From the NCBI GenBank assembly GCA_051530055.1, contig CM121341.1, forward strand, positions 11,098,001 to 11,162,000: a DNA stretch of 64,000 bases, in the 5' to 3' direction. Every line of letters starts with the position of its first letter. The first letter of the stretch is position 1. A model generated the notes under the pieces. That model had not been told where the DNA came from, searched no databases, and saw only the letters and a list, made by a program, of their open reading frames with translations. The translations under genes and the position numbers were made by a program. Below, piece by piece: positions 12,171 through 23,735 of the stretch. The stretch is from Neoechinorhynchus agilis. Lineage: Eukaryota; Acanthocephala.

Positions 12171-13955
12171 ATTTGATGGAATTAAAAGAAAAGTCATGTG
12201 CGCAAGTTCATCGAGTCTTTAATGGCCCGGCAAACTTTTTGTTCAATATTATACCCATTTTTCAGCTAAGGAGCAACGAAATTTGATATCGCTGTAATAA
12301 TATTTTCCTTATGAATTCTGTACATTAGTGAATAAATTTAAATATTTACTTATTAGTTTTTTAAAGATTCATCATTTTCTTTGACTATAGCTTCCACTAA
12401 TTTGCTCTTGGTAAAGAATTCCGTGTGCTTTTAAACAAGAACTTCATGATTTTAAAACACGGATAGGGCAAAATGAGTTTTTAGATTTAAAATCTGTTTC
12501 ATTGTATGAATCCTTGATTGCAGCGCAAATCCACATTGGAATTTGGTGGTGGCGTTCTTTTTTCTAAAAGGAAGTGAGGAATCGACGCAACCTCTAAATT
12601 CCAATGTGGATTTGCGCTACAGTCAAATATCCATACAATGAAACATATTTTTAGTAATCACTCATTGAGCAATTCTCACGATTTTATCTCTAATTATGTA
12701 CGAGAAGCTGAATTCCTATTTTGCTATATGAAACAGCTCCTCATAGATCCTTTTATTGATTTGTTTAAAAAATGATAAGTTTAGTAAAAAAAGAAAGGTC
12801 GTGCAACGTAATTTGCCATTTTTTTTCGATTATTACAATTTCGAATGAAACCGAATTTCATGCGAACAACAATGAATCGAAGATAATTTTATGGTCATAA
12901 GCTTTATCGAATATAAAAACTGAAGTATTCAAAATAAAAATGCAATACAAAAAATATCTTTAGATCACACAGAAAATAGTTCCGCGTTCGAAGAAACCCA
13001 TAAATAATCCGAATTGTAGAATCTTATCAGGTTTTTTTAGTTTCAGTAAAAGGTTATAAATGATCAATGATAGACCTCATCAAATCAGTACAAACCCATC
13101 AGCGAAGCATGAACACATAGCGACGCACATACGAATATATCAAATTTCACGGAACACAGTTCGCTGTTATTGGACACATGAATACAAGAGCTTCTATTCA
13201 CAACATTTGGCGACCTTGGGAAAACTGGACGGCAAATTGAGGTCGCATGTGTATTTAAAATCACTATTTTTGATACAGCACGGATCGTATAACTCTTCCT
13301 TCCCAGAATTCCTCTATTCATTGGATAGTACAAAAAAGATACGGAACAAGATAACAGGCCAGCAGGATGCGTCACCATGTGATTGGTTTAAACGGAGTAT
13401 GTCGGAATGGCTTTCTAAAACTGGACAAAAAAGCTAGGCATCCATAATATCCTCTAGTCCGGGTATCTATTCCGCTCAAAAGCGAGCGACGGGATGGAAC
13501 GACACGTCTTTTTAACGCAATTTAATACTATAACGACAAATCGCTGTTCACTCATTATCAAAATGGGTTCAGCCAAAACATTAACAGTTTCAGGAATGCG
13601 AGACCGATCGTATTCCTCTGCTGCAGATAATAATGAAGGTCAAAATTGAAAAAGATATAATCACTTATTTCGCTAAGCTGGTTTCCCATAGGGCATTTAA
13701 ATAACTAATTATAAGATAGTAAAGGAAATGAGTAGTTATTAACATCAAAGTAACTAATTATCGGTCCGTTGAATCATTGTGAAAGTTCTAATTTTTTTCT
13801 AATTAACAACAATAAGGGTGCATATTTATTAGATTGCCACCAATATAGATGACCACGTGGTCACGTGTATCGAAGAAACGCACGATCGAATTCCCCTCCT
13901 TCAAATATAAAGACTATCGATAACAACTTTCAAACCCTACGTCTTAAAGAGAGAG
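12171..13955. other. Intergenic region with a MITE; uncertain ORF at 13060-13437
   Basis: A 125-codon ORF starts at 13060 (+) and is overlapped by a 97-codon ORF on the other strand. Neither resembles a known family, so I do not call a gene. 12495-12645 is an inverted-repeat element listed separately. 13440-13955 is AT-rich and holds the presumed promoter of the Arg-rich gene that follows. Confidence 0.4.
12495..12645. mobile_element. MITE-like element with ~50 bp terminal inverted repeats
   Basis: The left arm, TGTTTCATTGTATGAAT followed by CGCAAATCCACATTGGAATTT, is mirrored by the right arm AAATTCCAATGTGGATTTGCG followed by ATACAATGAAACA. The arms span about 12495-12547 and 12595-12645 around a ~45 bp loop. 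There is no coding capacity. It is a short non-autonomous DNA-transposon-like element or a hairpin locus. Confidence 0.85.
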
Positions 13956-14633
13956 ATGCAACGACGAATCAGTGATCACTCACCAATCTTCAAGAGATCG
14001 AAACGGTCTTGGTCACGTTTAAATCGATTCGAAACTAATCGAAAATCAAGGAAATATCATCGATCACGCAAAAGTCACGACAGAGACCGAAATCAAATGC
14101 CAGTTTTCGAGCGTCGAGGTGATCATTCAACATGGCACACACGAAATGCTAGTCGACGACGGAAAGACGATGAAAGTAAATTTTATCCACCTCAATGGCG
14201 AGCCAATCCGAATTACAATTATCGACCGCCATCTTACAACCGAAATTACCGAAGATATCGTAATTACTGGCGGGAAACAAGACCGTACAATCGCCAAGAG
14301 CTTCAAGCAAGACCGTGGTCGCCAGAATTATATAGAAGGCAGCAATTTCGAAAAAGAGAGTCACGGCCGGAAAAGACTAGACGGTACAATCGCCGAGGGC
14401 GTGAAACAAGACCACAGTCGCCAAAGTTATATAGAAGGCAGCAAGTTCGAGAAAGAGAGCCACGGCCGCAAAACGATCGCAATATCAGAAAACGTCCCCA
14501 AGTGACATTGGAGTTTCTTGATAAACAATTAGATGACTACATGGCAAAATGTGCAATTGAGCGAATGGCCAAGAGACTTGCATCAGAGACCACCCAATCA
14601 AATCATTGTGAATCGAAAAACGAAAAACTGTAG
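13956..14633 (+). CDS. Arg-rich protein with FoP/CHTOP-like C-terminus
   Basis: This is a single-exon ORF of 225 residues, extremely rich in Arg, Tyr, Ser and Gln. Residues ~110-170 contain a tandem ~35-residue repeat: YRRQQFRKRESRP, then RETRPQSPKLYRRQQ and REREPRP. The C-terminus EFLDKQLDDYMAKCA matches the short LDxxLDxYM motif of the FoP duplication domain of CHTOP and ALYREF, nuclear mRNA-export adaptors whose Arg regions bind RNA and are methylated. No RRM is present, so it is closer in layout to CHTOP than ALYREF. Overlapping ORFs at 14119-14505 (+) and 14149-14364 (-) are shadows. Start: first ATG after an in-frame stop. The family call rests on the C-terminal motif plus composition and is an inference. 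Confidence 0.6.
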   Translation: MQRRISDHSPIFKRSKRSWSRLNRFETNRKSRKYHRSRKSHDRDRNQMPVFERRGDHSTWHTRNASRRRKDDESKFYPPQWRANPNYNYRPPSYNRNYRRYRNYWRETRPYNRQELQARPWSPELYRRQQFRKRESRPEKTRRYNRRGRETRPQSPKLYRRQQVREREPRPQNDRNIRKRPQVTLEFLDKQLDDYMAKCAIERMAKRLASETTQSNHCESKNEKL

Positions 14634-14959
14634 ACATTATATAATTCAAAGATATATACCAGCACCAGCTTTAAAGTTTGTCGAATAAAATTCATAATCT
14701 TAACAATGGATGATCGTGAAATACTGTAAAAATAAAATAACTTACCAGAATATCAAAAGACGTCCTAAAAAATCATAACAGACCATTGAAATAACATAGA
14801 GCAAAGAATTCCAAGCAGTAATTGAAGTTTACGGAATGATTCTCTTGAATTCGATAAAAAAATTATTATTTGATTTCAAAGTAAACTGCCACGACTAAAG
14901 AAATCGCTGTTTAGTCGAAAATACATTTAAGAATTGTCGATGGGATCCAATAAATAAGC

Positions 14960-16060
14960 GGTACAGTTTATTGCGTTTTGACTAGAAATTAAGAGAATTT
15001 TTGCAAAAACAGAAGCAATTTTGCCTTTTCCAGACGCTTTTATAGAATTCGTTTTTGTTGTGAACTTTTGCTTCACCATAAAGAAATAAAAATATCGCCT
15101 AATTGATTATCCTTTGTTTTTGCAGCAGAGTTTATTTGTTTAGCAGTTCAATGTCGGATGCAGGATGAGCGTCCAGTTTTAAAAATCCGAAAGCTCAGCA
15201 TTGCACCCTATGATTTTGCTCCCGAAAACGATGCAACCGAAGTTATTAAGAGCTTAAGGCAGAGAAGACGTTTAGAACAAAATACAGGAATTGTCGATGG
15301 GTTTTAATGAATATTCGAAAGATTTACAAGCGTTTTGCTTATAAATGGCGAGAATTTCCATAAGAACGAATCATTTTTCCTTTTGCTTAACGCTTTTATA
15401 GAATTCGTTTTTGTTGTGAACTTTTGCTTCACCACAAAGAAATAAAAATATCGCCTAAATGATTATCCTTTGTTCTTGCAGCGGAGTTTATTTGTTCAGC
15501 AGTTCAATGTTGGATGCCGGATGAGCGACCAGTTTAAAAAATCTGAAAGCTCAGCATTGCATCCAATGATTTTCCGCCCGAAAACGATGCAACCGTGAGA
15601 AACCACGAGACGCCAAGGTATTAAGAGCTTAAGGCAGAGAAAAATTTTTGAACAAAATACAGGAATTGTAAAGGAATTTAATGAAAATACGAAAGATTTG
15701 CAGGCGAATTGATTGGAAATGCAGAGAATTTTCAGAAAAAACGAATCCATTTTGCTTTTTCCTAATGCTTTTATAGAATTCGTTTTTGTTGTGACCTTTT
15801 GCATCACCATAAAGAAATATAAATATCGCAAAATTGATTATCCTTTGTTTTTGCAGCGGATTTTATTTGTTTAGCGGTTCAATGTTGGATGGAGGATGAG
15901 CGACCAGTCTAAAAGATCCGAAAGCTCTGCATTGCGCCCTATGATTTTGCTCCCGAAAACGACGCAAAAGCGAGAAACTACGAGACGCCAAATTTTAAAA
16001 AGCTTAAGGCAGAGAAGACGTTAAGAACAAAATACAGGAATTGTCGATTGTAACAAATGC
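14960..16060 (+). repeat. Satellite block A, ~375 bp units (about three)
   Basis: Unit markers (TTCAATGTTGGATG-like) lie at about 15148, 15506 and 15879. Each unit contains, in order, a T-rich tract ending TTTTTGCAG, an exon-like stretch with TGATTTTGCTCCCGAAAACGA, AGAGCTTAAGGCAGAGAA, AAATACAGGAATTGT, and GCTTTTATAGAATTCGTTTTTGTTGTGA. The first unit retains an open exon-like frame (about 15126-15307). It continues into the flank at 16061-17126. Confidence 0.9.
15126..15307 (+). pseudogene. Exon-like ORF in first satellite unit
   Basis: After the acceptor-like TTTTTGCAG the sequence reads open for ~60 codons to a TAA at 15305-15307: AVQCRMQDERPVLKIRKLSI, continuing through APYDFAPENDATEVIKSL. 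Most other units carry an extra CGAGAAACCACGAGACGCCA segment or single-base changes that break this frame. It may preserve the coding end of the ancestral sequence from which the satellite arose. No protein family is recognised. It is listed as a pseudogene because the upstream exons cannot be found. Confidence 0.4.
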
Positions 16061-17126
16061 ACGAAGAACTTGTATTGACCTTATTAATTTAAGATTATGT
16101 GCTGTTTGTTTATTTTAAAACGCTGAGGTGTCGATTAATACTCAGTGAATAGCTGTCTATAAGTCAAATCTCGTTTTCAATTCGTGTAAATTCCTCCATA
16201 ATTTAAAATTGCAATGTTTTCTTTATGACCCTATGGAAGTTGCACGCCTATTCACTGCCGCAACTACATATTCCGGCGGTTTTTCTTATTGCTTTACCAA
16301 TTCGGTAGTTGAATAATAAAATCAATGACCGCTCCTCAGGTTTCGCTTTGGCACTACGCTCATTCGTTGTTTGATCAGACGGTGCGATACGCAAGTTCGG
16401 TGCCAAGATCGAGACAGCACAGGAATCCACGAACTCGATTGCCCAAAGACTATAACCGGGCACAATCGCCACTGCCTGGTAAATACTCTAAAACGTAGGG
16501 TTTTGGTAACGACATTCCATCTCTCTTCGAGGAGATCAGTTTTAGAAGAGACAGTGGGAAAAGACTTTGCGGCGCATTAACAGTTCCGGGGGGCCCAAAA
16601 ACGATTGCTAATAGCGAATTGTAGCTTGGAGTCTCCGGAGTGAATTGGTGAAAACGGTAAAAGTTCAATAAAAGAGAATTACGAATTTTTCGATTCGTCG
16701 TGTGACAATTAGTCGTTCGCATCAGCGATTTTGAAAGGGATACTGAATGTATCATCGAGGCAATGCAGGATAAAGATCTTCCTCCATTCTTATCGGAACC
16801 TTTATAAATTGGATATAAAAAAATTTCTCTCAAAAAGTTGAAATCGATTTCGAAAAATTTACCATAATATAGCATTGTGTAAACCACAAAATCCTGGTTT
16901 CGATTTCTAACTTGTACCTTAAAATTTTTTTAAATTCGATTCATAAGCCCCATAAACTTATGTTTATTTTACTCTAATGAATTGCTGTTCATCATCTTCG
17001 TTAGAAAGGCATTTTGTTAGTCGAAATGTTCAAAATGTTTTAATTGTATATGGATTTTGGACGGAAATACGAGGAAGTCAGTTTTATTTCTATGGGCGCT
17101 CTTTTTAAAAATGATATTGGACCCTC
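16061..17126 (+). repeat. Satellite module flank, copy A
   Basis: This stretch is homologous to 26770-27895 (same strand), and its first two thirds are homologous to the reverse strand of 35700-35040 and partly 39570-39240. It starts with TGTAACAAATGCACGAAGAA and contains GACCGCTCCTCAGGTTTCGC and a conserved CATCTCTCTTCGAGGAGATC palindrome-like site (CTCTTCGAGGAG). Small ORFs on both strands (e.g. 16371-16580) are shared between copies but broken differently in each. Confidence 0.85.
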
Positions 17127-18280
17127 CGTTTTTAACCCTAGGGCTTCGGTAGTCATCGATGGACAGTGAGCAAACACGATGCAATGATTGAATTGTGTAC
17201 GATCGAGAGATACTTTGTCCGAATCTCTAACTATGATTTGATCCCATAATTTCGTCGGCGCGGTATATTAAAAATTGACGTTAGTACTCTTATGATGGCA
17301 AGAACCGGAATGTTAGTTTTAGGAAGGGCCTTAGGAGGACAGGCTTCTTCAGAAGCTGGGTCCGTAATGGCGAAAACCTTTCTTAGGATTATCTCCCTCC
17401 TAGTTTATCCAATACCTCATTTATCATTAGTGGGCGGTTCAGCATCGCCATATGTTCATTTCCTTACTTAGCGGCCCGCTGCGGCATGCCTGGGTTGTAA
17501 ATTAATAGCCAGGAGACGATCGATTTGCTCCGTGTCAGAGAGTTTAGTATCTGTGTGCTGGATGGTGCTCGGCCCACCGTAAATTTGGCAGAAGCCCGGT
17601 TTTCTCTCCTGGACCATTCCCTGAATTCTCTCAAATTCAGAACAGAGGACTCTTCAAGCGCACACGCAGCTGCCGTCACTCCAGTCTTTTATTTTTATTA
17701 TATAAGATGATTACAAACAATAAATAATGTGAAACAGTCAGTCTAATCCATCGTATCTTAATTCATTTAGCCTTCTCGCCCGCTTTATTTCCTTCCCGAC
17801 ATCTTATGAAGGCTGATCTCCGAGCCATGAAATTAGAAAGAAAATAACAAAATGTTATTGGAGAACAAAAGGATTATCCGGCAGGGCATCGCTTTTTAAG
17901 GTAGCAAGAATCCCTTCCTTGCTCCTAGGCGAATAAATTTGTACATCCAACTAAATAAAATATATAGTTAGTAAATAACGTAAACAATAAAATAACAAGT
18001 GGCCCACTAACTCTTTTGCTTTGAGTCCGTCTTCTTTATTAATAGTAGAAGTCTTGGGATATCCTTCGGCACGAGACGTTTTTCGATCATATATTTGAAT
18101 TGATTTAATCGTGTCATATTTAAGCTTTTCGGATATAACCTTTGCAAAGAATGTTTTCCATAGGAACGAGATGAGGGTAGTGATGGAGCTATTGTAAAAT
18201 TTGCTAAATATTTTCATTGATTTTTTTAATAAAAAAATTGGCAAAATCGTCCTTGAGCTCTAACAAAATGCACGGAAGCG
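17127..18280. other. Non-coding spacer between satellite flank and LINE ruin
   Basis: Homology to the other module copy stops near 17126 at GATATTGGA. Up to 18280 no family was recognised on either strand. Short ORFs at 17464-17710 overlap on both strands and are not supported. Confidence 0.35.
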
Positions 18281-18281
18281 G

Positions 18282-19106
18282 TTAGTACAAATCAGTTCCT
18301 AATTTTAACATTCTGTGGTCTAGACTTTTAACTTTAGATAAAAAAGGGCTAAGTCTCGTATTTAATAAAATTCGTCTTTTTGGTGCGAGAAAGTCAATAC
18401 CCAAGATTCTAGAACTTGTGTGTATTTTCAATTCCAAGAGATCATAATCAAGCGATAACTCTTTTTTAACTTTTGATCTAGAAGGCATTGAATTGGTAAG
18501 GGGGATTAAAATCGTATTGTTCCTGTTTATAGATAAATTCGCTTTACCTAAAATTGAGTTTTAACTAGTCGAAAAAATGCACTTTCAACATTCATCTATT
18601 CTTATGATATATAAAAACAAATATATCATCCGCGTATATGAAATTGTGATTATTTTTGTTATTGGGCATTAACTTCATTATCTTTATCATACCAATTAAG
18701 AAAAGGGAAGAAGGCAAGGGTGAACCTTGAGGAACACCATATTTTGAATAGAATTTATTTTTTTCGAGATCAATATCCAGCATAAAAGATTTGGATTCCA
18801 TAAGGAATTGAATTGGTCTAAGACTTTTCAGAGGTAAATGTAGATCTTTAAAAACATTATAGATAAAAAATGGTCTACCGAGTCAAACGCTTTATTTACA
18901 TCAATTTGCATTAACATTTTATTTACATTATTTACAGATTTATTTAAAAACATCAACTCGTTAAGCAATGAGATAACTCCCCTTAAAGGGATGAACCCGT
19001 GGACTGAACCACTCACGAGTAGAGAGCAACACCTCGGACTGAGGCAGAAAGGGAAAATGACCCAATTATCTGCAAATTGGCGATAGCCGCCACTCGCAGC
19101 ATCCAC
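18282..19106 (-). mobile_element. Degenerate LINE reverse transcriptase fragment
   Basis: Minus-strand fragments carry RT landmarks: QIDVNKAFDSVDH (motif A region) at 18828-19106, YGVPQGSPLPSSLFLI then the catalytic NFIYADDIFVF at 18592-18801, and a thumb-like stretch with LAPKRRILLNTRLSPFLSKV at 18282-18488. Frames are broken between the pieces. Endonuclease and ORF1 were not seen. The clade is not assigned; it differs from the LINE at 21.6-23.7 kb. Confidence 0.8.
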
Positions 19107-21584
19107 GCAAGACTACCAATAGAAAGACTTTGAGCAAGCAGACTACATGGCTACTTTTTACAAATTAATCAATTTCTATTAAAAATGACGACTAATATTT
19201 AAATGCCCGCCAAAGCCTTAAACAGATTAGAATTCTGTCGTTTTTTGGCACCTTCCAAATCGCCGTCCGTTTTCTATCTTTGCTTGCTCGTTTCTCCCAT
19301 CGCTCTGTTTTGTTCTCCGATGATTCGAGCGACTTTGGGGCTGATGGTTGATCCGTTTTGTCTTCCTACAGAATACGAAAGATAGCGTCTCAGTGCACGT
19401 GAGTAATATTTTGAAATCATTGGAAACGTCGTTTTCCGATTAATGTTCTGCATTGGAGTCATAATTAGTGAAATCAATTGACTCTCAGTTGTAAGAGAAT
19501 TTATCGCGAGAATTATGCTGCCAAGTAGTTGAAATCAAACTCCCCTGTGTCAAACCTTAAATTGTTTTGGATTTTAGCCATAAGTTATTATATCGCATTT
19601 ATTTTAAGCAAGGGTGTAAGTTTGCAGGTAAAAGCTGTGCAGTGTGCGAATTCGAAGTGACGGCTACGTCTTGTAGCTTGTGCCACCGTTCACGATTTCA
19701 ATATGCACCCTGAACGTGACCGCTAAATACCTGCTAGTTTTTAGTCGGCTACGTTCGTTTTTGGCGCCTATGGATTTAGAATTCAAGCAGCCACTTCGCC
19801 TAAGGATGGCCAAGTCCGTGGACTTTCTATGTCGGTTGGAATCTCCGTACAAAGAACCAATGAGATCGATATCGATTTAACGCAGCCAATATTGCTCGTA
19901 CAAATGAAAACCGCGCGGACGTGAGTAAGCATGAGAATTGGAAACATAAGGAACAGCCAATGAATGTAATCAATATACGATCGGATCCACAAAAAGCCCC
20001 TTCCGAAGCCGGATCCGCGCCCAAAACGAAGAACACTTAGGTCTCCAAAGGCAGGTAGATTTATATGCGATGTTTTGAGCTCGACCGATGATAGTTGAAC
20101 TAATTGCTCTCTCACTACGGTGCGTCCGATTCCCATTTCGACTAAAGCCTTGACTCCATACCGCCAATAAAAGTTTCCAGTCGCCTGCCGACGGTGTAGC
20201 ACTGGCATATAGTTTCGCGGTCCAGTCCGCCAAGTTCGAAAGAATGTCGGGCGCCGCTCAATTGATTGATATGGCACAGGGAGGCATACGTTGGAGGTCA
20301 TTACTGACGCTGTTCCGAATTTGAGTGAAGACTCGTTGTTGAACTTGTTGTGCACATCGAAAACAGCTCTCTTCGCCCGACGAAGTCCGACTACTGTCTG
20401 GTCAAGATTTGCCTGTTGCGCAGAACGCAATGCACCACGACGCTGATTTTCGACCACAGTTTGTTCAACAGGCTGTTGTTCAGTTTCTTCCATTGTTGGC
20501 AAAGAAGGTGCTGCAGGAGCTGGAGCAACCGTTCAAGTGTTCATATTGCCGTTAACGGGCAAACTATAAGTCGGATGTACAAAAGCACATCAGAAATAGA
20601 AAAAGTATGAAGCACATGACGGCGTTCAGATTTTTCCCGAAGTTGAAGCACGAGCAACAATCGATGATTATATATTGGAAAGACATCGCCAGTCAAGTCA
20701 GAGGAGACGAAAACAAGTGCAAATTCAATCGATTTCATCATCATTGGCCATATTATCGCAAACAACATCACGAGGTATGGTTTCCCGCTCCTCTGACTTG
20801 ACTGACGATGTCTTTCCAATATATAATCATCGATTATTGCTCGTGTGTCAACTTCAGGCAAACTAAAGTAGCCGTCAATGTTCTCAATGCAGTGAATATC
20901 GCAAAATCTTCTCCGGAATCTTCGAATGATCACAATGTTCATGCCAGCAGATGCTTACTTGACTTTCTCGAAGTGTATACTGCAAACGATCTAGATAGAA
21001 GTGACAAGATCAAAGAAGTTAGCCAAGCAATTCAAGAAAATGCAAGTACAATTAAAATTGAAAGTTGTGATACTGCAAAGAAGGTATCTGTCTTGTCGAA
21101 ACACATTTTATTGTAACAACCGAGAAACCCAACAACACACGCGTAACAAAATCAGGTGTAAGCGAGTGATCTGGAAGTATCTACATAACAGTAGCATATA
21201 GTTACTCATCTTGTGTGAGGTTCAGTAAGTTCAACGAAGTGAAAGTTGCGACTCATTTGTTTGTGCACTTACAAAATGGAGGAATTCACTGCTCAAAATG
21301 TAATCATTCGTGCCAATTCTACAATCTAGCGATTGTTCAACAACCACATTTCTTTGAACTTTTCTCTCACTTGATAGGTCGTTCTTTTCAGCATTGTCGG
21401 CTTTCGTCTTTGTTCCTCTCCTTTCCCGGCGTCTCGAAATCTCCGCTCACTTTCCTTCCGCCTCTTCTTGGGCCTACCTCTTCTCCTTTTCCCCTCGAGA
21501 ACAGCTTTCGCACCTCCTAATTGGGCACTCGATCCTTACGTGTCATTCCTGCGGACCATCTCAGCATCCGCATTTCGTTGACGG
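19107..21584. other. Region with unrecognised ORFs and a ~65 bp foldback
   Basis: A minus-strand ORF at 19783-20493 starts with a Gln/Glu-rich segment (MEETEQQPVEQTVVENQ) and RRGALRSAQQANLDQTVVG, then loses protein-like character. A plus-strand stretch at about 20865-21084 (AVNVLNAVNIAKSSPE through ESCDTAKK) ends at a GTATCT donor-like site and could be an exon. Neither belongs to a family I recognise. 20645-20862 holds an inverted repeat listed separately. 21200-21584 is C/T-rich with no gene seen. Confidence 0.3.
20645..20862. repeat. Inverted repeat, ~65 bp arms
   Basis: GAAGTTGAAGCACGAGCAAC through CAGTCAAGTCAGAGG (about 20640-20704) is mirrored by CTCTGACTTGACTG through GCTCGTGTGTCAACTTC (about 20790-20862), with an ~85 bp spacer. 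The arms differ by a few bases. The foldback would form a long hairpin if transcribed. Confidence 0.85.
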
Positions 21585-23735
21585 CTAATCCTTGAACGTC
21601 TTCCTTCGTAGTCCATGTCTCTGCTCCGCAGAGCATGCGGGTCGCACTACTGCCTTGTACACACGCCCTTTGAGCTTGTTCGAAAGACGCTTATCCCGAA
21701 GGATGCCTATTGTCTTCCTCCAGTTGTTCCACCTGCATTGAACTCTTTGTCCGATCTCTGGTTCGAGCTCACATTGCATGTTCAATAGGCTGCCCAAATA
21801 TTTGAGGGTGTCCATCTTTTCGATCTGAGTTCCTTGCATATCGAGGTTAACCGGTCCCATGTATTTCGTTTTGCACCTGCTCACTCTCAATCCGTTGCTC
21901 TCTAATCGCTGTCGCCAACTCCAGCAAATTCCTGAGCGTGTCCACGTCCCTAGCTGTGAGCACTAAATCGTCCGCGAATAGTATCGTCTATGGTGCTTTA
22001 ATTTCTCTTTCCGTATTTCCTAGGACGTCTATCACGATCGTGAACAAGAACGGGCTTAGGGCCGAACCCTGTTGCAGACCCACGGAGACTCAGAAATAGT
22101 CGGTGGTTCTGCTTTGACATCGCACGCAGGTGTAGCATTCTCGATACATCGCTTGGATCGCGGCGACATAGTGTTCGGGACAATTCCTTTTCCTGAGGCA
22201 TGATCACACCAGATCTCGAGCGACCGTGTCGACGAACACACTGTGCAACAGGCACTGAACTTCTCATACAGCTGCCTTAGCAAGAATATTGCGTCGATTG
22301 TACTTATGCAGGACATGAATCCTCGTTAGTCCTCACTGATTCGGATCTCATCTCTAATCCTGTGATCGATCATTCGTTCCCACAGTTTCATTGTGTGAGA
22401 CATGAGTTTAATGGTGCAGTAGTTCCTACACTGCAAAACTTTGCCTTTGAAGATCGGTATCAAAATGCTTCCCTGCCATTCCGACTGGATCTTTTCCTCC
22501 AAATCTATCTTCTGAAATAGCCTCGTGAGCAACTTTATTCCGAAGACTCCCAGGGATTGTCACAGCTCGATCGGAATGTTATCTGGACCGGCGTTAATAC
22601 CAGTGTTCATTTTCCTGAGCAGTGCAGCAACCTCATCGTACGACTACGGCCTCGTCATATTGACATTCGGGTGTACGTCCTCTAGAGGCAGTTTGTCATT
22701 CTCAGTGTTCAGTAGAGTGCTGAAATATTCCTTCCACCTATCCAAAATGTCCTTGCATTGGTCCAGCGTCTTTCCGTGGCTATTACTGATCATTTTGAGA
22801 TGCACAATATCCCGCGATTTTTTATCCCTGACTTTGATCAACCTGAACACTATATCTCTACAACTCCCTCGCTGTAATTGCTCGTACAGGTCGTTTCGGC
22901 TTCCCTCTTGATTTTGGCGCATTTTCGTGCCGCCTTCCTTTTTGCCTGTTTGTAAGCGTCTGCATTCGAGGCCGAAGCGTCAAAATCCAATCTTTTCCTG
23001 GCTGACTTTTTCAAACTGATTGCGTCCTTGACGGCTGGATTCCACCACCATGCCTCTTTGTTTTGGGGTGGAGGTTTCCCCGATGTCATTCCTAGGATGT
23101 TCTTTGTTTCACTACAGATCGCTTCGGCTGTCTCATTCCACTAGCTTTCCAGTTCAGCCACATTCTCGCCCAATTTCTGGGTAAGCACCATTTTAATCTT
23201 TTCCCTGAGTATAGGATCCTTTAACCTCCACCACATGATTTTAGGTGCAATGCTCGTTGTCGGCCGTTTGGCTTTCCCTCGAATATTGAGGACCATCACG
23301 AGCACTCTATGTTGCGTGGTGCACTCACCTAGTATTATCTTGCCATTCTGGACTTCACCCCATCTACCTATCGGATTCAAAATGAAATCGATTGGGCTTG
23401 ATTTTCACCGCTTAAGTATGTGTAAAGGTGCCGTGGGTCTTTTGAGGTATGTATTGGAGATACACAGCTCCATCGCTGCTGCGTAATCCAATAGTCTTAC
23501 ACCCCTCGGCGTTGCTTGATTCTACACTGTGCCCTCCATGAATTCGTTCCTATCCATCTCTCGGCCCCACGTGTCCGTTGAAATCGCCGGTTATCACGCA
23601 TCGACCTTCCCTAGGCCTTGTCACTTCCGATAAATCCAGTCAAATTCCTTCTTATTTTCACTACAACCGACTAGTGGGGCGTACGCAGAAACTACTGTCG
23701 TGCCTTCGCCGTTAACGCTTAATCTTAAGCGTCAG
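21585..23735 (-). mobile_element. Degenerate RTE-like LINE (endonuclease and RT)
   Basis: Reading down the minus strand: an APE-type endonuclease region with VSAYAPLVGC and VITGDFNGHVG (about 23700-23570); INPIDFILNPIGRW and QHRVLVMVLNIRGKAKR (23400-23260); a linker with KEAWWWNPAVKDAI (~23050); and RT sequence WQGSILIPIFKGK then NYCTIKLMSHTMKLWERMI (22500-22360), wording typical of the RTE clade. It ends with the 3' domain YMGPVNLDMQGTQIEKMDTL and LKYLGSLLNMQ (~21840-21780). Stops and shifts occur throughout. 23736 onward is satellite. It lies between satellite modules A and B and has the same orientation as the 18-19 kb LINE ruin. Confidence 0.85.

Noticed and set aside
19783-20493. Minus-strand ORF considered as a cyclin A/B N-terminus because of RRGALRSAQQANLDQ
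   Set aside because: No cyclin box follows in any frame nearby and the second half of the ORF is not protein-like.
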